Positions 48,742 to 61,688 of a stretch of 64,000 nt of DNA are shown piece by piece; positions within the stretch are counted from its first letter, which is position 1; the number at the start of each line of letters is the position of its first letter. The notes below the pieces were generated by a model. That model was not told the DNA's origin. It saw nothing but the letters and a program-made list of their open reading frames with translations, and did not search any database. Source of the stretch: Sipunculus nudus (lineage: Eukaryota > Annelida > Sipuncula > Golfingiida > Sipunculidae); NCBI GenBank assembly GCA_026874595.1, contig CM049316.1, positions 46,205,695 to 46,269,694 of the forward strand, read 5' to 3'. Both the position numbers and the translations under genes were made by a program.

Positions 48742-49978
48742 AAAAAATCCTGGTAATTGTCACCAAATAATACGTTTAAAACAACCCTGCTGTAACACAG
48801 CGGCCCACTTCGTCAGGCATGGTCAAGCAAACATTGAAATAAATGCCTACTTTAAACTCATTTGTAGCATTATTTAGCAACAATTATTTGTTTAAAAAGT
48901 AAATGAATAAAAAGCTGACATCGTAAAGAGTCGCACAATGGCTGACCATCGTTTTTAAAAACAAGTTTGAGTGCCGCCATGTGCTGAAATGCCCTTGTGT
49001 ACTGCTAAGAATATTTTGAACGGTTGTACGCGGTGGGTGGTAAACAGAACAGCCACCTATTCCGTCCCAGTGTGCCTTGCGCATTCGCTACCTTGACAAG
49101 ATGGCTCCCCACACGGAAACTTTCTTGAGGAAAAAAACTTGCTTACCTCGACCGGCCATTTTAATTTCACTTTAAAATTACTCTTTTCAAGCGTCATGTT
49201 TGCTATATGTGCGTATCTCGACAAGGTAACTTCAGTTATTTTGATATTTAGTTAAGTTGACCAGCGATGTTTTCAAACACATCAGCTAATTGTGACATGG
49301 AGCGATGTCAATGAACGATGTGACAATGAAAAGTTACCGGTATGAAAATGATTCTGATCTTCCGCGTAATTCAAAAAATGGAATTTTAATCATAGATTAA
49401 GATTTCAAAATATTACTTTTAGAATTTAAATATACAGTGACTTTAAATGGATCAGCAGAATATTTCTATCCAAAATATATTGGAAAATCAGTAGCAAACA
49501 AGAATACGGCACGGCATGTAAAATCTGTATATTCACCAAATTCCATCGGCCGTAGTGACATGTTCTATCATTTATATCTACAAGCGGGTTTCCCCTCTAA
49601 CAATATTTCCATTCATACAATATATCCGTGATTGTATAAAAAAAAACAAAGATTAAACCTGCTTAACAGAAGTAAATGACCGGGCTATACTCATTCAAGG
49701 ATGAAGGTTTTCCAGAAACATGACATGGGGGCAAGAAGATACGCTATTCAATATTGAGGTACATGTATCAGACATTATAAAAAATGTCAGTAAGTGACCT
49801 GCTAAATTTGAAATTTTATAAAGATTTTATAGTGTTCTAAATTACATATTTTGATTTTCTGAATTCTTTTTATAAACAACATAGATTCCAAGGCAATCTG
49901 GCTCCGTCAAAGTTAAGACCGGTAATACCGATTTTTTCGAACAGAATTCACCACTAGTCCACACCATGAATAAGTTAA
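48742..49978. other. Single-copy-like intronic sequence
   Basis: No similarity to the other repeats here is seen. On the minus strand, ATGGCCGGTCGAG at 49159-49147, in a fair start context (aaaATGG), is followed directly by the strong donor GTAAGC and looks like a tiny first coding exon. Its phase does not fit any visible PRPF4B exon downstream, so it is reported only as a candidate. The interval 48950-49180 is richer in CpG than its surroundings. Confidence 0.4.
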
Positions 49979-50297
49979 TTGTATCCGCCAAAACAGAGTT
50001 TTGCGGATACTATGTTTTCAGCTGCACGCCGCCACCGCCGCCGCCGCCGCGTAGGTGTCCGGAGAACTCCTCCGTAACCGCTGGGCGGAATTTTACGAAA
50101 CCCGGGATTATGTTCGGGTCCCATGTGAACTGCTGCGCCCCGATTTTGTTTTGACCTCTGACCTTTCCTCTGCACTCTGCGTCCGTTTGTGCGTCTGTTT
50201 CCACACATAAACCCACATATCTCGGGAACCGTTTGACCGATCAGGAAAATTTTTTTGCACAAATGTAGCCCTTGGAGAGCTTTATAACATACACAAA

Positions 50298-51922
50298 CAA
50301 GGGACCCATGGGTCACGGTGCTCAGCTGATAATGATTGGACTATAAATGTATCACCGTTGTGATACTATATTGAGTAGATAAAGCTTAGAATATCATGTA
50401 CATGTTGGGCTTTTATAAAGGAATATAATGTAATATGTGAGTAAATGATATATGAAATAACCTGACTAATGGATTAATATGGAGTAAAATATAGTGGTTT
50501 ATTTTTTATTTATTTGGGAGGGGTCGAAAAAAGCAATTTATTTGAGCAAATATGAATGCAATGACAGTATGCTAAGCAGTGGTATAATGATGATAAGGCT
50601 ATTTGTTGAAAGATCTATAGTGTATGGAAAACTGCATGAGTTCAATTTGACAGATACAAGGTTATGATTAACTATGCTGATGAGGGGATTTATGAATTTG
50701 TGACTGTATGACATAATATCTTGACAAGATCGGTCTTGACAAGGTGCATTATTTTGATGCCCCTCACGTCTACATTTTACACAATATTGACATAATTTCT
50801 GGCATGTACATAGGTACCTATGGACAAATGGTCAACAGTACTGAACCACCTGGAAGGTTAAAATCTTAAAAATATGATGAAATGTAGATAATGTTTGAGA
50901 GGAAGAGGTAATCTGGGCCATGGTTGGTTTATATGATTGAAGAAAATGTTGCAAATAATATTTGAGACCTGACCATGCCTTTCCACTGGTTACCTTTTTG
51001 ATAAGCTGTTGACAGTTCAACAGTTTACACATTTGTCTGATGAGATCCAATTTATTTGGTAAACCTTTTTTATCAATTTTATGATATGTATACAGTTGCC
51101 ATAACATCCCCATTCCACAGGTGCAATGACTTGATGGGGGGGGGGGGGGGGGGGTTCTGTTATGATCAGAGTTACAATGCCTCTGTCTCTCTGAAGATAT
51201 TCTTTAATTATTAAATGTTATGCTATAGCAATTAAACTATTGTTCACAGTGCCAAGGAGCAAAGCCTCAACTGGATGAAGAAGGGGATGGTGAGAGTTAC
51301 AACACCCTTGCATATACATACAGGATATGAAATTTAATTCAACAGTGCTTATAAAAAAAAGTTTATTCATGAACATTAAATATTTAAAACAGACAGAAAG
51401 ATGGAGAAACAAAGCAAATAATTTTTTTCCCCATTCTACTGAGCCAAGAAAAAATTAAAAATATTTGCATTTATTCCTTTTTTTCATTACATAATTTTAA
51501 TCCAAGTTTCCGAATGTTACTATAAATTTACAGTATAACATACATGTGATTGTATTTCTGGCATGTACATAGGAACCATATAGAGGAATATTTATGGTAA
51601 AAATGAAGAAAACCAGATGAGTTGTTTTGATATTAGGCAGTCCTGAAGTGTAAAAATAGATTTCTAATAAAAAATTGAGGTTTTTCCTTAATATCTCGAA
51701 GGAATTAAGTCATATTGACCCAATTTTTGGCATGGTAGGAGATTTTGGGGACATCTAACTGTAAGCCGAATTTCAGATTCGTAGGTCCAATGGTGTCGAA
51801 ACGTGCCAGTCTTACGGACGGACATCCAGACGGACAGAGGGACGGACGGACAGACAGACGGACAATGGACGACGGACAATGGACCACGACTATAGCTCAG
51901 ATGACTTATATTCAGCTGAGCT
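50298..51922 (-). mobile_element. A-type Helentron copy inside D4, 1625 bp
   Basis: The left end is CAAGGGACCCATGGGTCAC with GCTCAGCTG; the right end is a GGAC microsatellite (51814-51870) and a hairpin at 51893-51923 with one changed base. It carries an endonuclease relic (50832-51113) and a 380-bp A-type tail (51540-51922). A 19-base poly-G run is at 51136-51154. The segment 51082-51100 serves as the empty site for the LTR retrotransposon. Confidence 0.72.
50832..51113 (-). pseudogene. Helentron endonuclease C-terminal relic
   Basis: The recognisable part is 'MCKLLNCQQLIKK', equivalent to 'CKLLKCQQLIEK' at 30555-30788, followed by a deletion and 'GKAWSGLKYYL' in place of 'WSGHK'. The rest is frame-shifted. 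It is too decayed to be functional and is assigned only through its siblings and its position near the 3' end of the element. Confidence 0.55.
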
Positions 51923-52509
51923 AAAAAAGGTGGCGCCACCTGCAACCATGTTTGCACAGTGTCCATCTGTTTGTCTGCCTTGGGTTAAAATCACTCATAT
52001 CTCTGCAGTGACTTGACTAATTCACCTGAAATTCGGCATGCGTATACATCCTGGATAGCTTTTCTGATTTTATGACAGGTGGCGCCACCTGCATTCTAGT
52101 TTATGCAGCAGACATCCAAGCTCATATCTTGGGAACCGTTTGACTGATTGGGCCAAAGTTTTGCATGTGTATAGTTTTCACATAGCTCTTTATCATACGC
52201 AAAACTGGTGGCGTCACCTGCAACCATTTTTGCTCAGCGTCCATCTGTTTGTCTGCCATGGGCTAAAATCACTCATATACATGTAGTGGTTTGACTTATC
52301 TGCCTTAAATTTTGCATATGTATACAACTTGGATTGCTTTCTGGATTTTGTGGTAGGGGGGGCAACCTACAGACACAATTTGGCTGCAGACATCCATGCT
52401 AATATGCAACACTCTATTTCCCCTTGCCACTCAATCCATGCCTCACTTCACCCGTTCCACTCTGATTTAGGCGGATACACGAGTCGCTTGTCGACTACCC
52501 GTATTCTAG

Positions 52510-53197
52510 TTCATTTTAATCTCGTAATAAGTGTTGTTATTGTTCAATGTTCATTGTTATTGTTCAATTGATTGCATATAATTTTTATATTTTATATGAA
52601 CATTTAGACTATACATTTTTATACAATAAATCTGTGACTACAAAGAGTATTTCCTCTCTGGTATGCTTGATCTCCAATTATCGCCCAAAGGAGCGCCAAG
52701 TCCGAGAGAGAGTTCTTCTCACAGTTCATTTCTGATAAACCATCTATTTATGGCCGCATCCCGAGTTCAGAAAAAAAGTCGAGATTTTCGATTTTGAGTT
52801 TGTTTTTAAGGCCGCAGCAATAAAAACAGGATTTACGGTACACAGAATTCAACGACCTATAGTCTCCCTTACCATCTTATTTGGCAAATAATTATTTTTC
52901 AAAAAGAAGTTCAGTGCTATTCAGAGTTGACAGAATATTGGGTAAGGGGACCCACTCACAGTAGGCTTTATACATACTGTACCCTGGTGGACAAATTGAA
53001 AACAATTCTGCCATATTAATGAAAATGGTCAACCTCAGGCAACCTTAGACCACTTCCCTCCTGGGTACCATTATTTAAAATCTGTGAAACTGATTATTTT
53101 AAGTTTTCTTATGGACACAAAACAAAAAACAATACCTGTGCTTCTTTTGTACATGTGCAACAGTTATCATCACAACAATAAAACAGCCTCCACCCAC
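52510..53197. other. Intronic sequence with short dispersed repeat
   Basis: The segment 52735-52852 ('tctatttatggccgca' to 'ggatttacggtac') resembles 29278-29345 in inverted orientation. The rest shows nothing recognisable. The following PRPF4B intron at 53504-54579 also holds no repeat or gene that I can recognise. Confidence 0.4.
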
Positions 53198-53503
53198 CTT
53201 CCTGTGTGTCGCGGTGAACGGCTGCGTTCCCTCATACGGTCTCTGAAAGAGGAATAGGACCCCACTTCTCTTGTATCCCTGTCCCTAGAATGAATGTCCC
53301 TACTGCCTCTGTCTCTCATAGCATTATCCCTGTTATCACGGTCTCTGCTATCCAGGTCTCTGGGATTTCTGTCTCTGTTATCTCTGTCCCTGGAATTCCA
53401 TTCCCTGTCCCTTGAACTTCGGTCTCTGTTATCAAGATCTCTGGAATCCCTCGACTTTTTGTCCCTAAAGTCCTTTTCCTGTCTTTTATCATCCTTGTTT
53501 TTC
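53198..53503 (-). CDS. PRPF4B: PRPF4B exon (Arg-Asp repeat region)
   Basis: The acceptor 'attttag' and donor 'GTGGGT' bound 306 nt. The frame fixed by the upstream exon (GG plus G) stays open and reads many RD/SRD/NRD dipeptides, for example 'SRDRDNRDRN', and ends 'RERSRSPRHTG'. Such RD/RS-rich tracts occupy the same place in PRPF4B of other animals and are expected to be disordered and phosphorylated. The exon ends with two bases of a codon completed by the next exon, 24 kb away. An open plus-strand frame over the same interval is a mirror of this repetitive codon pattern. Confidence 0.88.
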
Positions 53504-54579
53504 CTAAAATAATGAAAACATGTATAAGATTTTTCAAAGACATATGGATTTTTTTGGGGGAAAATTAACGTTTAAATTGGGTAATTTACTCTTTAGTTAT
53601 TGTCTTTCAACAGGCTGCAGATAATTCTTGAGTGTTCAAGTGAAAACAGAAAACCTTTTTTAAAAATAAATTTAGAATAACCATTGTTAAATGAACTTAT
53701 TCAGAACACGCTTAGTTTTATCAATATAAATTGGCTTTCTGGTTTCTTATCCTGCTCGAGACAGTAAATATATATGCATTCCCCCCTTTTTGTAATTATA
53801 CATCATAAAATATATTTACCATTTAGTAAGGTAAAAAGGTTATTATCATAACCAGATAACATCAAAAGGAAGACCATTACCCCTTATTTTTATCATGCTT
53901 CTATGTATTAAAAGGAAATAACCCTCTGAGAAATACTCAACTTACTGGGAAATAAAATAATATTCTGTATATATGTCTTTTATTAACAGGGACAAGTTAT
54001 TTACCACAAAAAGTTCTTACTGGTTTATTTCAGGAAAAGCAGCAAGTCCATTAAATATTTAAGTTACCATTTTACTTGATGAAATACCAGCTCATAAAAC
54101 CAAGATTTCATTAATAAAATTATTGGACTTAATTTTAAGTCCAATATGTACATGTACACACAGGGACACCTGAAAAGACTTAAACTTAATAAAAATATGA
54201 ACCTAACATGATTCCTCATTATGTAGTTATGGTTTAATTGATAGAATTTCACAATTTGTATTGCAGTGTACTCCTGTCATACAGATCAATTCAATTCTTC
54301 AGTACCAGCTACTAAAAGCAGCATTTATTTCCTTTTATATAAGTACTGATTTTTGTCAGAGCCATCAACAATCATACTGATTCCTCACAGAACCACCAAA
54401 TATTAAACCTGATCTTGTTAGGATTTGTTCATTATCATATCCGGTTATCTTAAAACTGACTGATAAATATATTGCAACAACCCTGGTATTAAACAGTCAA
54501 ACAGTAAAGCAGAAGAAAAAAAAAAGGACATACATGGATAAAAATATAACATGACACACAAAGAATAATGGATACTGAC

Positions 54580-55431
54580 CCTGGTGAATCTCCCCTTCTG
54601 CCAGATGTTTCTCTTGAAGACCTGTCTTTTGACCTTGAATAATCATCTTTAACACGGCTACTATCTGGAGACCTATGACGTGACTCCCTCTCTTTTACAA
54701 GTTTTTCCTGGTCTTTATTTGATCGGTCCCTATTAGAAGTTTTGCTGTCTTTTTCTAATGATACTGACCTCTTCTCTGACCGATGTTTTTGGTTTGATGA
54801 ACTACTTTCTTTAGGGTGCTGTAGTTGCCGGGATTCTTTCGAACTCCTGCGTGAAGACATAGCCTCTGCTTCAAGTTTTTCTTGAGAACTATTTTCGTTA
54901 TAAATACTACCTTGCCCACACTCACTCGCATCATCACTGATGTTTATAGCCTCACTGGGGCTGCGACTTGTATGTTCAACTATCTCTTTCATCTTGGAAT
55001 CAATATAAGTTTGTTTTAGAGCATCATGTTCTATTTCCCCCTCCTCCTCTGATTCACTTTGGTAGCCCTGAGCGATCAGCGTCATCGCACTAATGACATT
55101 CTCATCCCCTTCAACCTGTCTGCCTTCAAGCTGTGCTTCCAGCACAGCACGAGCCTGTTCCAGTTTTTCAATAGAATTTCCATCAAGGCGTAACTGCTTC
55201 GTCGGAATGTCACTCTCCTCTGCTGCCTTATCTTGAGGGGATCTTTCACTGTGGCTGCGTTTATGATGCTTGTGTTTGTGCTTGTGTCTGCTGCTGTGAT
55301 GATGCTTGTGTTTATGTTTGTGCTTGTGTTTCTTTTTGTCCTTTTTCCTGTGTTTACGCTCCCTACTGCTGTGACTGCGTTTGGTCTCAGGCTCTTCCTT
55401 CTTGCTTGCCATGTCAGAACTCTCTGACTCA
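54580..55431 (-). CDS. PRPF4B: PRPF4B exon (N-terminal Lys/His-rich and acidic region)
   Basis: The acceptor 'tgtttgcag' lies just above 55431 and the donor 'GTCAGT' just below 54580. The 852-nt exon encodes about 284 residues: ESESSD, then a run of K-H repeats (residues about 25-65), 'ERSPQDKAAEE', and 'MTLIAQGYQSESEEEGEIE', which corresponds to 'LILQGYESGSEEEGEI' of vertebrate PRPF4B. A Ser/Arg/Lys-rich tail follows, typical of nuclear-speckle splicing factors. A methionine at 55412-55410 could be taken as the start, but an acceptor and in-frame acidic residues precede it, so an upstream coding exon is more likely. The exon leaves two bases of a split codon. Confidence 0.9.
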
Positions 55432-56182
55432 CTGCAAACAGAAAACTTGGTTAACATTTCTCCAGAGTAAACACCCTGACATATTTTGTTTTGGTAGATT
55501 CAGCAAAATACAAAATGAACAATTTTCTTTAAAATACTTATTTTCATTAAGGTTTTGTTTGCCCTGACCAGAAATGCCACCAACTTATCTCAACAGCGCC
55601 AAAGTGCCACCCTGTCCTATAGTAGTATGTGTTTATTACTACCACAGGACACTGGGATGTACCAGTACAGGCTACTGTGCTTCCCCTAATCTGGTCTATT
55701 ATGAGGTTTCATGCTTGACTGGGGGGTGGGGGGGGGGGGGGGGGAATACGAGGAGCAGATCTGCCAGGGCAATTAGTGTTTCTAGGGGCTGATGCCAGAC
55801 CTCAGATGATGAGTACACAGTGGTCAACTGATTATCTGCTTTGTTATAACTGTAGTATTAAGATAACAACAACAATGGTTATCTCTCTCCCTTTCTATTT
55901 TTGTCTCTCACTCTCTCCTTCTCTTTCTCTCTCCCTCTTTTTTCTTTCCCTTTTTCTCTCCTTTTCTTTCATTCTCTCTTTCCTGTTCTCTCTCCCTCTT
56001 TCCTTCTCTCCATCTATGGTTTTCTTTTTCTCTCCCTCTATTTCTCACTCTCTTTTAATAGTGCTCCTATATCTATATCCATAGATACATATTTAAACGT
56101 AATATGTAGGTTGTATCTATTGTGCTCTGATAGCCATATTAATAAATGCATATACCTGTAATATGTATACTGCCTGTTAAAA
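55432..56182. other. PRPF4B 5' intron or flank with poly-G and CT-rich tracts
   Basis: A G-tract interrupted once lies at 55721-55744 and a pyrimidine-rich CTCTCTCC-type microsatellite at 55878-56060. The upstream PRPF4B exon, which must end in two bases of a codon, was searched for and not recognised here. Confidence 0.6.
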
Positions 56183-59100
56183 CAAGGGACCCATGGATCA
56201 CGGCGCTCAGCTGTTATATGATAAACTAGTGGCCCATGACGCTCAGCTGAATTCAAGGAATGTTGAACAATGAGCAAAATGACTGCCAGAGTGCAGACAA
56301 ATCATGAATTTTGTGGAGAGTCCTAAGAAATGGGTTTTAGTGGGCTTTTGGACAGATGACAACTTCATTTGAAGTTTTTTCATTTCAATAGAAAGAAAAA
56401 TGCGTAAAAATTTGAAAAAAATTACAGGTAGTGCCACCAGTCTGCAGGAACTGATGAACCACTCCATGATCAATATATATCCCAAGAATCATAGCTATCA
56501 AGCCATTATTTATTCAGATACTGGAGCTTTTGTTTGTATCAATTATTCTTTGGGGTATTTACAAGCCCTATAGCTCAGAGGATTTGGGTAACAGAGACCT
56601 AATTTCAGATTTCCAAGAAGATTTTTCATGGACCTCCCTAGAAGTCAAGTATGAAGATTCTAGGTCAAGTGGTTACGATTTGTGCCCTGTTACAAGATGA
56701 GGCTTTATTTGAAAGTCTCAAAAAGAAAAAAAATTTGTAAAAATTGGAAAAAATACAGGTGGCACCACCAGTCTGCAGGAACTGATGAAACACTCCATGA
56801 TCAATATGCATGCAAAAAATCAAGGCCATCAGTACATTAGGTATTCAGATACTGCAGCTATTGTATCACATTTTTAATTTTTCTTAGGGGTACTTGTGAG
56901 CCCCATAGCTCAGAGGATATGGGTAACAGAGACCTAATTTCACGTATCCACAGAGACTTTTCATGGACCTTCCTTGATGTTAAGTTATCCAATGATCAAT
57001 ATACATGCAAAGAATCATGGTGATCAATGCCATAGTTATTTAGATACTTGACCTTTTGTATCAAATTTTGCATTATTCTGGGGGGTATTTTGGAGCCCCA
57101 TAGCTCAAAGGATATGGGTAACAGAGACCAAATTTAAGGTTTTCAAGGAGATTTTTCATGAACCTCCCTGGATATTAAGTTTGAAGAATCCAGGTTGAGC
57201 GGTTACGATTTGTCCCCTGTTAACAGATGACAGTTTCATTGCAGGTCTGAAAAAAAGAGAAAAAGTTTTGTAAAAATTGGAAAAATACAGGTGGCGCCAC
57301 CAGTCTGCAGGAAGTGATGGAACATCCCACGATTAATATTCATGCAAAGAATCATGGTGATCAATGCAGTAGTTATTCAGATACTTGAGCTTTTGTATCA
57401 AATTTTGAATTATTCTGGGGGGTACTTTGGAGCCCCATAGCTCGAAGGATATATGTAACAGAGACCTAATTTCAGGTTTTCAAGTAGATTTTTTATGGAC
57501 CTCCCTGGATATTAAGTTTGAAGATTCCAGGTCCAGTGGTTACAATTTGTGCCCTGTTAACAGAAGACAGTTTCATTGCAGGTCTGAAAAAAAGAGAAAA
57601 AAAAATTCATAAAAAATTGGAAAAAATACAGGTGGCGCCACCAGTCTGCAGGAAGTGATGGAACATCCCATGATCAATATTCATGCAAAGAATCATGGTG
57701 ATCAATGCAGTAGTTTTTCAGGTATTTGAGCCTTTGTATCAAATTTTGCATTATTTTTTTTTTGGGGGGGGGGTACTTTGGAGCCCCATAGCGCAGAGTT
57801 TATGGGTAACAGAGACCTAATTTCAGGTTTCCAAGGAGACTTTTCTTGGGCCTCCCTGCATGTCAACAGAGAAGATTCTAGGTTAAGTCATTATGATTTG
57901 TGCCCTGTTAACAGATGACCACATCTTAAGAGGTCTCAAAAATAGAGAAAAACATTTGTGAAAATCGAAAAAAGTACAGGTGGCGCCGCCAGACTGCAGA
58001 AACTGATGAAACATTTCATGATCAATATCCATGGAAAAAATCATGGTGATCAATGCAATAGTTGTTCAGATACTTGAGCTTTTGTATCAAATTTTCAATA
58101 ATTCTTGGGGTACTTCGGAGGCCCATAGCTCAGAGGTTATGGGTAACAGAGACCTATTTTCAGGTTTCCTCAGAGACTTTTCATGGGCCTCCCTGCATGT
58201 CAAGAGAGAAGATTCTAAGTCAAGTCATTATGATTTGTGCCCTGTTAACAGATGACCACATCTTCAGGTCTCAAAATTAGAGAAAAACATTCGTAAAAAT
58301 AGAAAAAATACAGGTGGCGCCACCAGACTGCAGAAACTGATGGAACACTCCGTGATCAATATCCATGCAAAGAATCATGGTGATTAATACAATAGTTGTT
58401 CAGATACTTGAGCTTTTGTATCAAATTTTCCATTATTCTGGGCGGGGGGGGATGGGGGTACTTCAGAACCCCATAGCTCAGAGGTTATGGGTAACAGAGA
58501 CCTAATTTCAGGTTTCCTCAGAGATATTTAATGGGCCTCCCCGCAGGTCAAGTGAGAAGATTCAAGGTCCACTCGTTACGATTTGTGCCCTGTTAACAGA
58601 CAAACACATCTTAAGAGGTCTCAAAAATAGAGAAAAAATTCGTAAAATTGAAAAAATACAGGTGGTTCCACCAGAATGCAGAAACTGATGAAACACTCCA
58701 TGATCAATATCCATGCAAAAAATCATGGTGATCACTGCATTAGCTGTTCAGATAATTGAGCTTTTGTATCAAATTTTCCATTATTGTGGGGGATACTTAG
58801 GAGCCCCGAAGCTCGAAGAATATGGGTAACAGAGACCTAATTTCAAGTTTCTAAGGAGATTTTTAATGAACCTCCCAGGATGTCAAGTCACAAGATTCTA
58901 GGTCCAGCAGTTCCAGTTTGTGCCCTGTTAATGGACAGCCAGCCGGACGGACAACGGACAAAGAGTGATCGCTATAGCTCAGATGACTTACAGTCACCTG
59001 AGCTAAAAATTATGATTTAAAAATGAGGCACATGCTTGTTTTGTGTGGAAATAAATATAAGCTGTATTATGAGTTGTGGGTGTTTAGCTTATGTATGATT

Positions 59101-61274
59101 TTGATAGTATCTTTGGAGACAGGGAAGAGGATTGATTTCATTTATTTTATTAACAAATGTGCTATTGTCACACAGATTTTGACTTGGCCATATAACTTAT
59201 AAGCAGAATATATAATATAAGAGTTTAACTATTTATTAAAAATAATTACAAATTGTCCCAATATAATTTTTATTAAAAATAATAAGAGAATCATGATTTT
59301 TTGAAATAATATACAACTGAAATGATTATTAAAATAATATCAAAGAATATATTCATGAATGCATTCATGAATACATTTTGAAAGATTTTGCACTGGTATT
59401 CATATACTTTCATTTATACCTGAATTCCCATTCTTATGCAAGAAATTTTATAATGAAGTACATATTCATATTCGTATTCAAAAACATTTGCAAAGTATTC
59501 GCACCATGTCTGGTATTTATTCAGTTTTTACCAAACAATGATGTTGAGAATCCAGAATATACAAAATTCACACATTTAAATAATGATCATAAGTACCTGG
59601 TTTTATGGCTTTTATTCATATTTTAAAAAAAATTAATGTAATATATTCATTTTGGACTAATTTCACATCTATGTACACACTAGACACAGCAGGAATCTAG
59701 ATTAATATTATCAACTGCATCTTTGTATATCATTAATTTCCTTCATATTATCCCTAATGATCAGTAATGAATAATATGATTAATTTTTCATCATTAAATT
59801 GAACTGAAAAATACCATAGGTGACTGCATGGTGTTATTTGGAATACATGACATTCTATCAATCGATACAAGATTCTTATATCATCAGTAACTGCAAGTTA
59901 ATTTTCTGTTATTATCAACTAACAAATTCCTTTTCTATTTTTCTTTAATTTGTTATTAAAAACCAATAAAAATTTATTATTTTATTGTTTATTGTTATTT
60001 TGTTAGTTAAAACTACTAGATGAGCTGGGTTGGACACCTGGATCAACTGTGGCTGGCCATAAGTTGCCTGGCTGCCCCAGTGTATGCCTCCCGTCAAGCG
60101 TGCATAATTTGATGAAAGGTCAACAAGGTCAACATACAGGTGACTCAAGAGGGGCTGGGGAGAGCTAAGGTCTCACATGATCTCATAAAACATTAATAAA
60201 AGCTACAATTTTTGGCCAATTTCTTTCAGCTTTTTAAACTAAAAAGCTGAAATCCTTATGTGAGCATTATATGAAAATTATATCAACAGTGCTCACAGGA
60301 ATGGCATGTGCATAGAGACTGTAAAGAAAAATATGTATATTATATATGATTAAAGTCAGATCAGTGGTTTTGATATTAGGCAGTCTTGAAGTGTAACAAT
60401 GGATGTTTAATGGAAAAATGAAGTTTTTCATTAATATCTCAAAGGTATTAAGTCATAGTGACCAAATTCTTGGCATGGTAGGGGATTTTGGAGACATCTA
60501 ATTGTATGCCAAATTTTAGGAACTGAGAGCTGAAGCTGGGGAGCTGAGCTCTTGCAAACTGCATAACACTAGCTTGATGTAAACAATATGTTACAAGGTG
60601 CTTGAAAACTTGAATAAAATCTACAGTTTTTGATCAACTGGTTTCAAATTTTTTGTGTTAACAGACAAAATGCTAACAAAAACATGCAGTGAAAATTAAA
60701 TCCACAGTACTTAAGGAAAAAAACGTGCCATGGTCAAAGTTGGGCAAAATTTAAGGTACCAATTTTGTATTTTTGTTAATATTTAAAAAATTTTGAAAGA
60801 TTTTGATCTAATTTTTGGTATACAATTTAATTTTGACTAATTAAAGTTATATTACTGGAAAAAAGTACATAGCTTTAACATGTTTTGTGTTAAGTGATCA
60901 AATATCTTTCCTGATTTTTTACAAAATGCATTGTTTGGGCCCATAACTTTTTAAAATTAAATAATACAGACATAATTTCTGGCATGTACATAGGAACTAT
61001 ATAGGGGAATATTTATGATAAATATGAGGAAAAACAGATGAGTTGTTTTGATATTAGGCAGTCCTGAAGTGTGAAAATAGGTTTATAATAATGAAGGAAC
61101 GAAGTCGCAAAGACCCAGTTTTTGGCTTGGTAGGAGATCTTGGGGACATCTAACATTATGCCAAATTTTGGATTCCTGGGTCTCACGGTTTCAAAATGTG
61201 CCACATCTACGGACGGACAGACGATGGACAATGGACCACGACTATAGCTCAGATGATTTATAGTCAGCTGAGCT
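56183..61274 (-). mobile_element. A-family Helentron-like element (A3), containing nested B3
   Basis: The left end is CAAGGGACCCATGGATCAC with GCTCAGCTG; the right end is a short GGAC tract and a hairpin at 61245-61275. A sequence stops after 'gttatatgataaa' (56225), is interrupted by B3, and resumes at 59005 with 'aaaaattatgattt', the same point at which A1 is interrupted by C1. The body 59008-61274 follows A2 closely with small deletions. No gene is seen. Confidence 0.75.
56226..59004 (-). mobile_element. B-family Helentron-like element (B3) with about seven tandem units
   Basis: The left end CTAGTGGCCCATGACGCTCAG is a shortened form of the usual hairpin end. Tandem units of about 340 bp start near 56424, 56756, 57290, 57628, 57977, 58311 and 58658, each beginning with a perfect or near GGTGGCGCCACC palindrome and containing 'gggtaacagagacc'. 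The right end has a GGAC tract (58930-58960) and the hairpin at 58974-59004. G-tracts vary between units (for example 57764-57772). No coding function is seen. Confidence 0.75.
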
Positions 61275-61688
61275 AAAAATGGCTCCCATTTACAAAGTGC
61301 ATTATGTGGAGTATCAAAAATATACTATTATGTATTAAAGTGATCTTCATTAAAAAACAATAACAATCTTCATAATAAAATTAATGTTTTGTTATTAATA
61401 GTATTCTATATGATGTATCATATTTGAAAAAAAAATCAATTCATGTTTTGTATTATAATGTTAATTTATATATAATTATGTTAGTTTCACATAATGATTT
61501 TTATTGAAATACACAGTTATTACAAGTGACCCATGGGTCATGACGCTCAGCTGACAAGCATGACCTGTATTTAAAGCCTTCCCCAACACCTGTCCTGCTA
61601 TGGTATCAAAGAGCAAGCATAACAATAATTGCATAACTATAACATTATATGTGAACTGTTAGATTACTCTTTAAGTGAAGGCCTTATA

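Larger units (their letters stand above)
49979..52509 (+). mobile_element. D-family Helentron-like element (D4), reversed, containing a nested A element
   Basis: It starts TTGTATCCGCCAAAACAG with the hairpin GTATCCGC..GCGGATAC, and ends GCGGATACACGAGTCGCTTG, hairpin, then TATTCTAG at 52509. It is the only element of the group in this orientation. D units run from 50020 to 50297 and from 51923 to 52500. The A insertion at 50298-51922 separates 'tttataacatacacaaa' from 'aggtggcgccacc', which are adjacent apart from an A-run in D3 (47960-47990, opposite strand). A GCC-repeat tract is at 50029-50050. Confidence 0.8.

Noticed and set aside
53294-53512. Plus-strand open frame rich in Leu and Ser opposite the Arg-Asp exon
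   Set aside because: It is the antisense image of a PRPF4B exon whose phase fits both neighbouring exons.
55410-55412. Methionine codon taken as the PRPF4B start
   Set aside because: A good acceptor lies 19 bp upstream, and the in-frame acidic residues between them fit an internal exon; kept only as an alternative.
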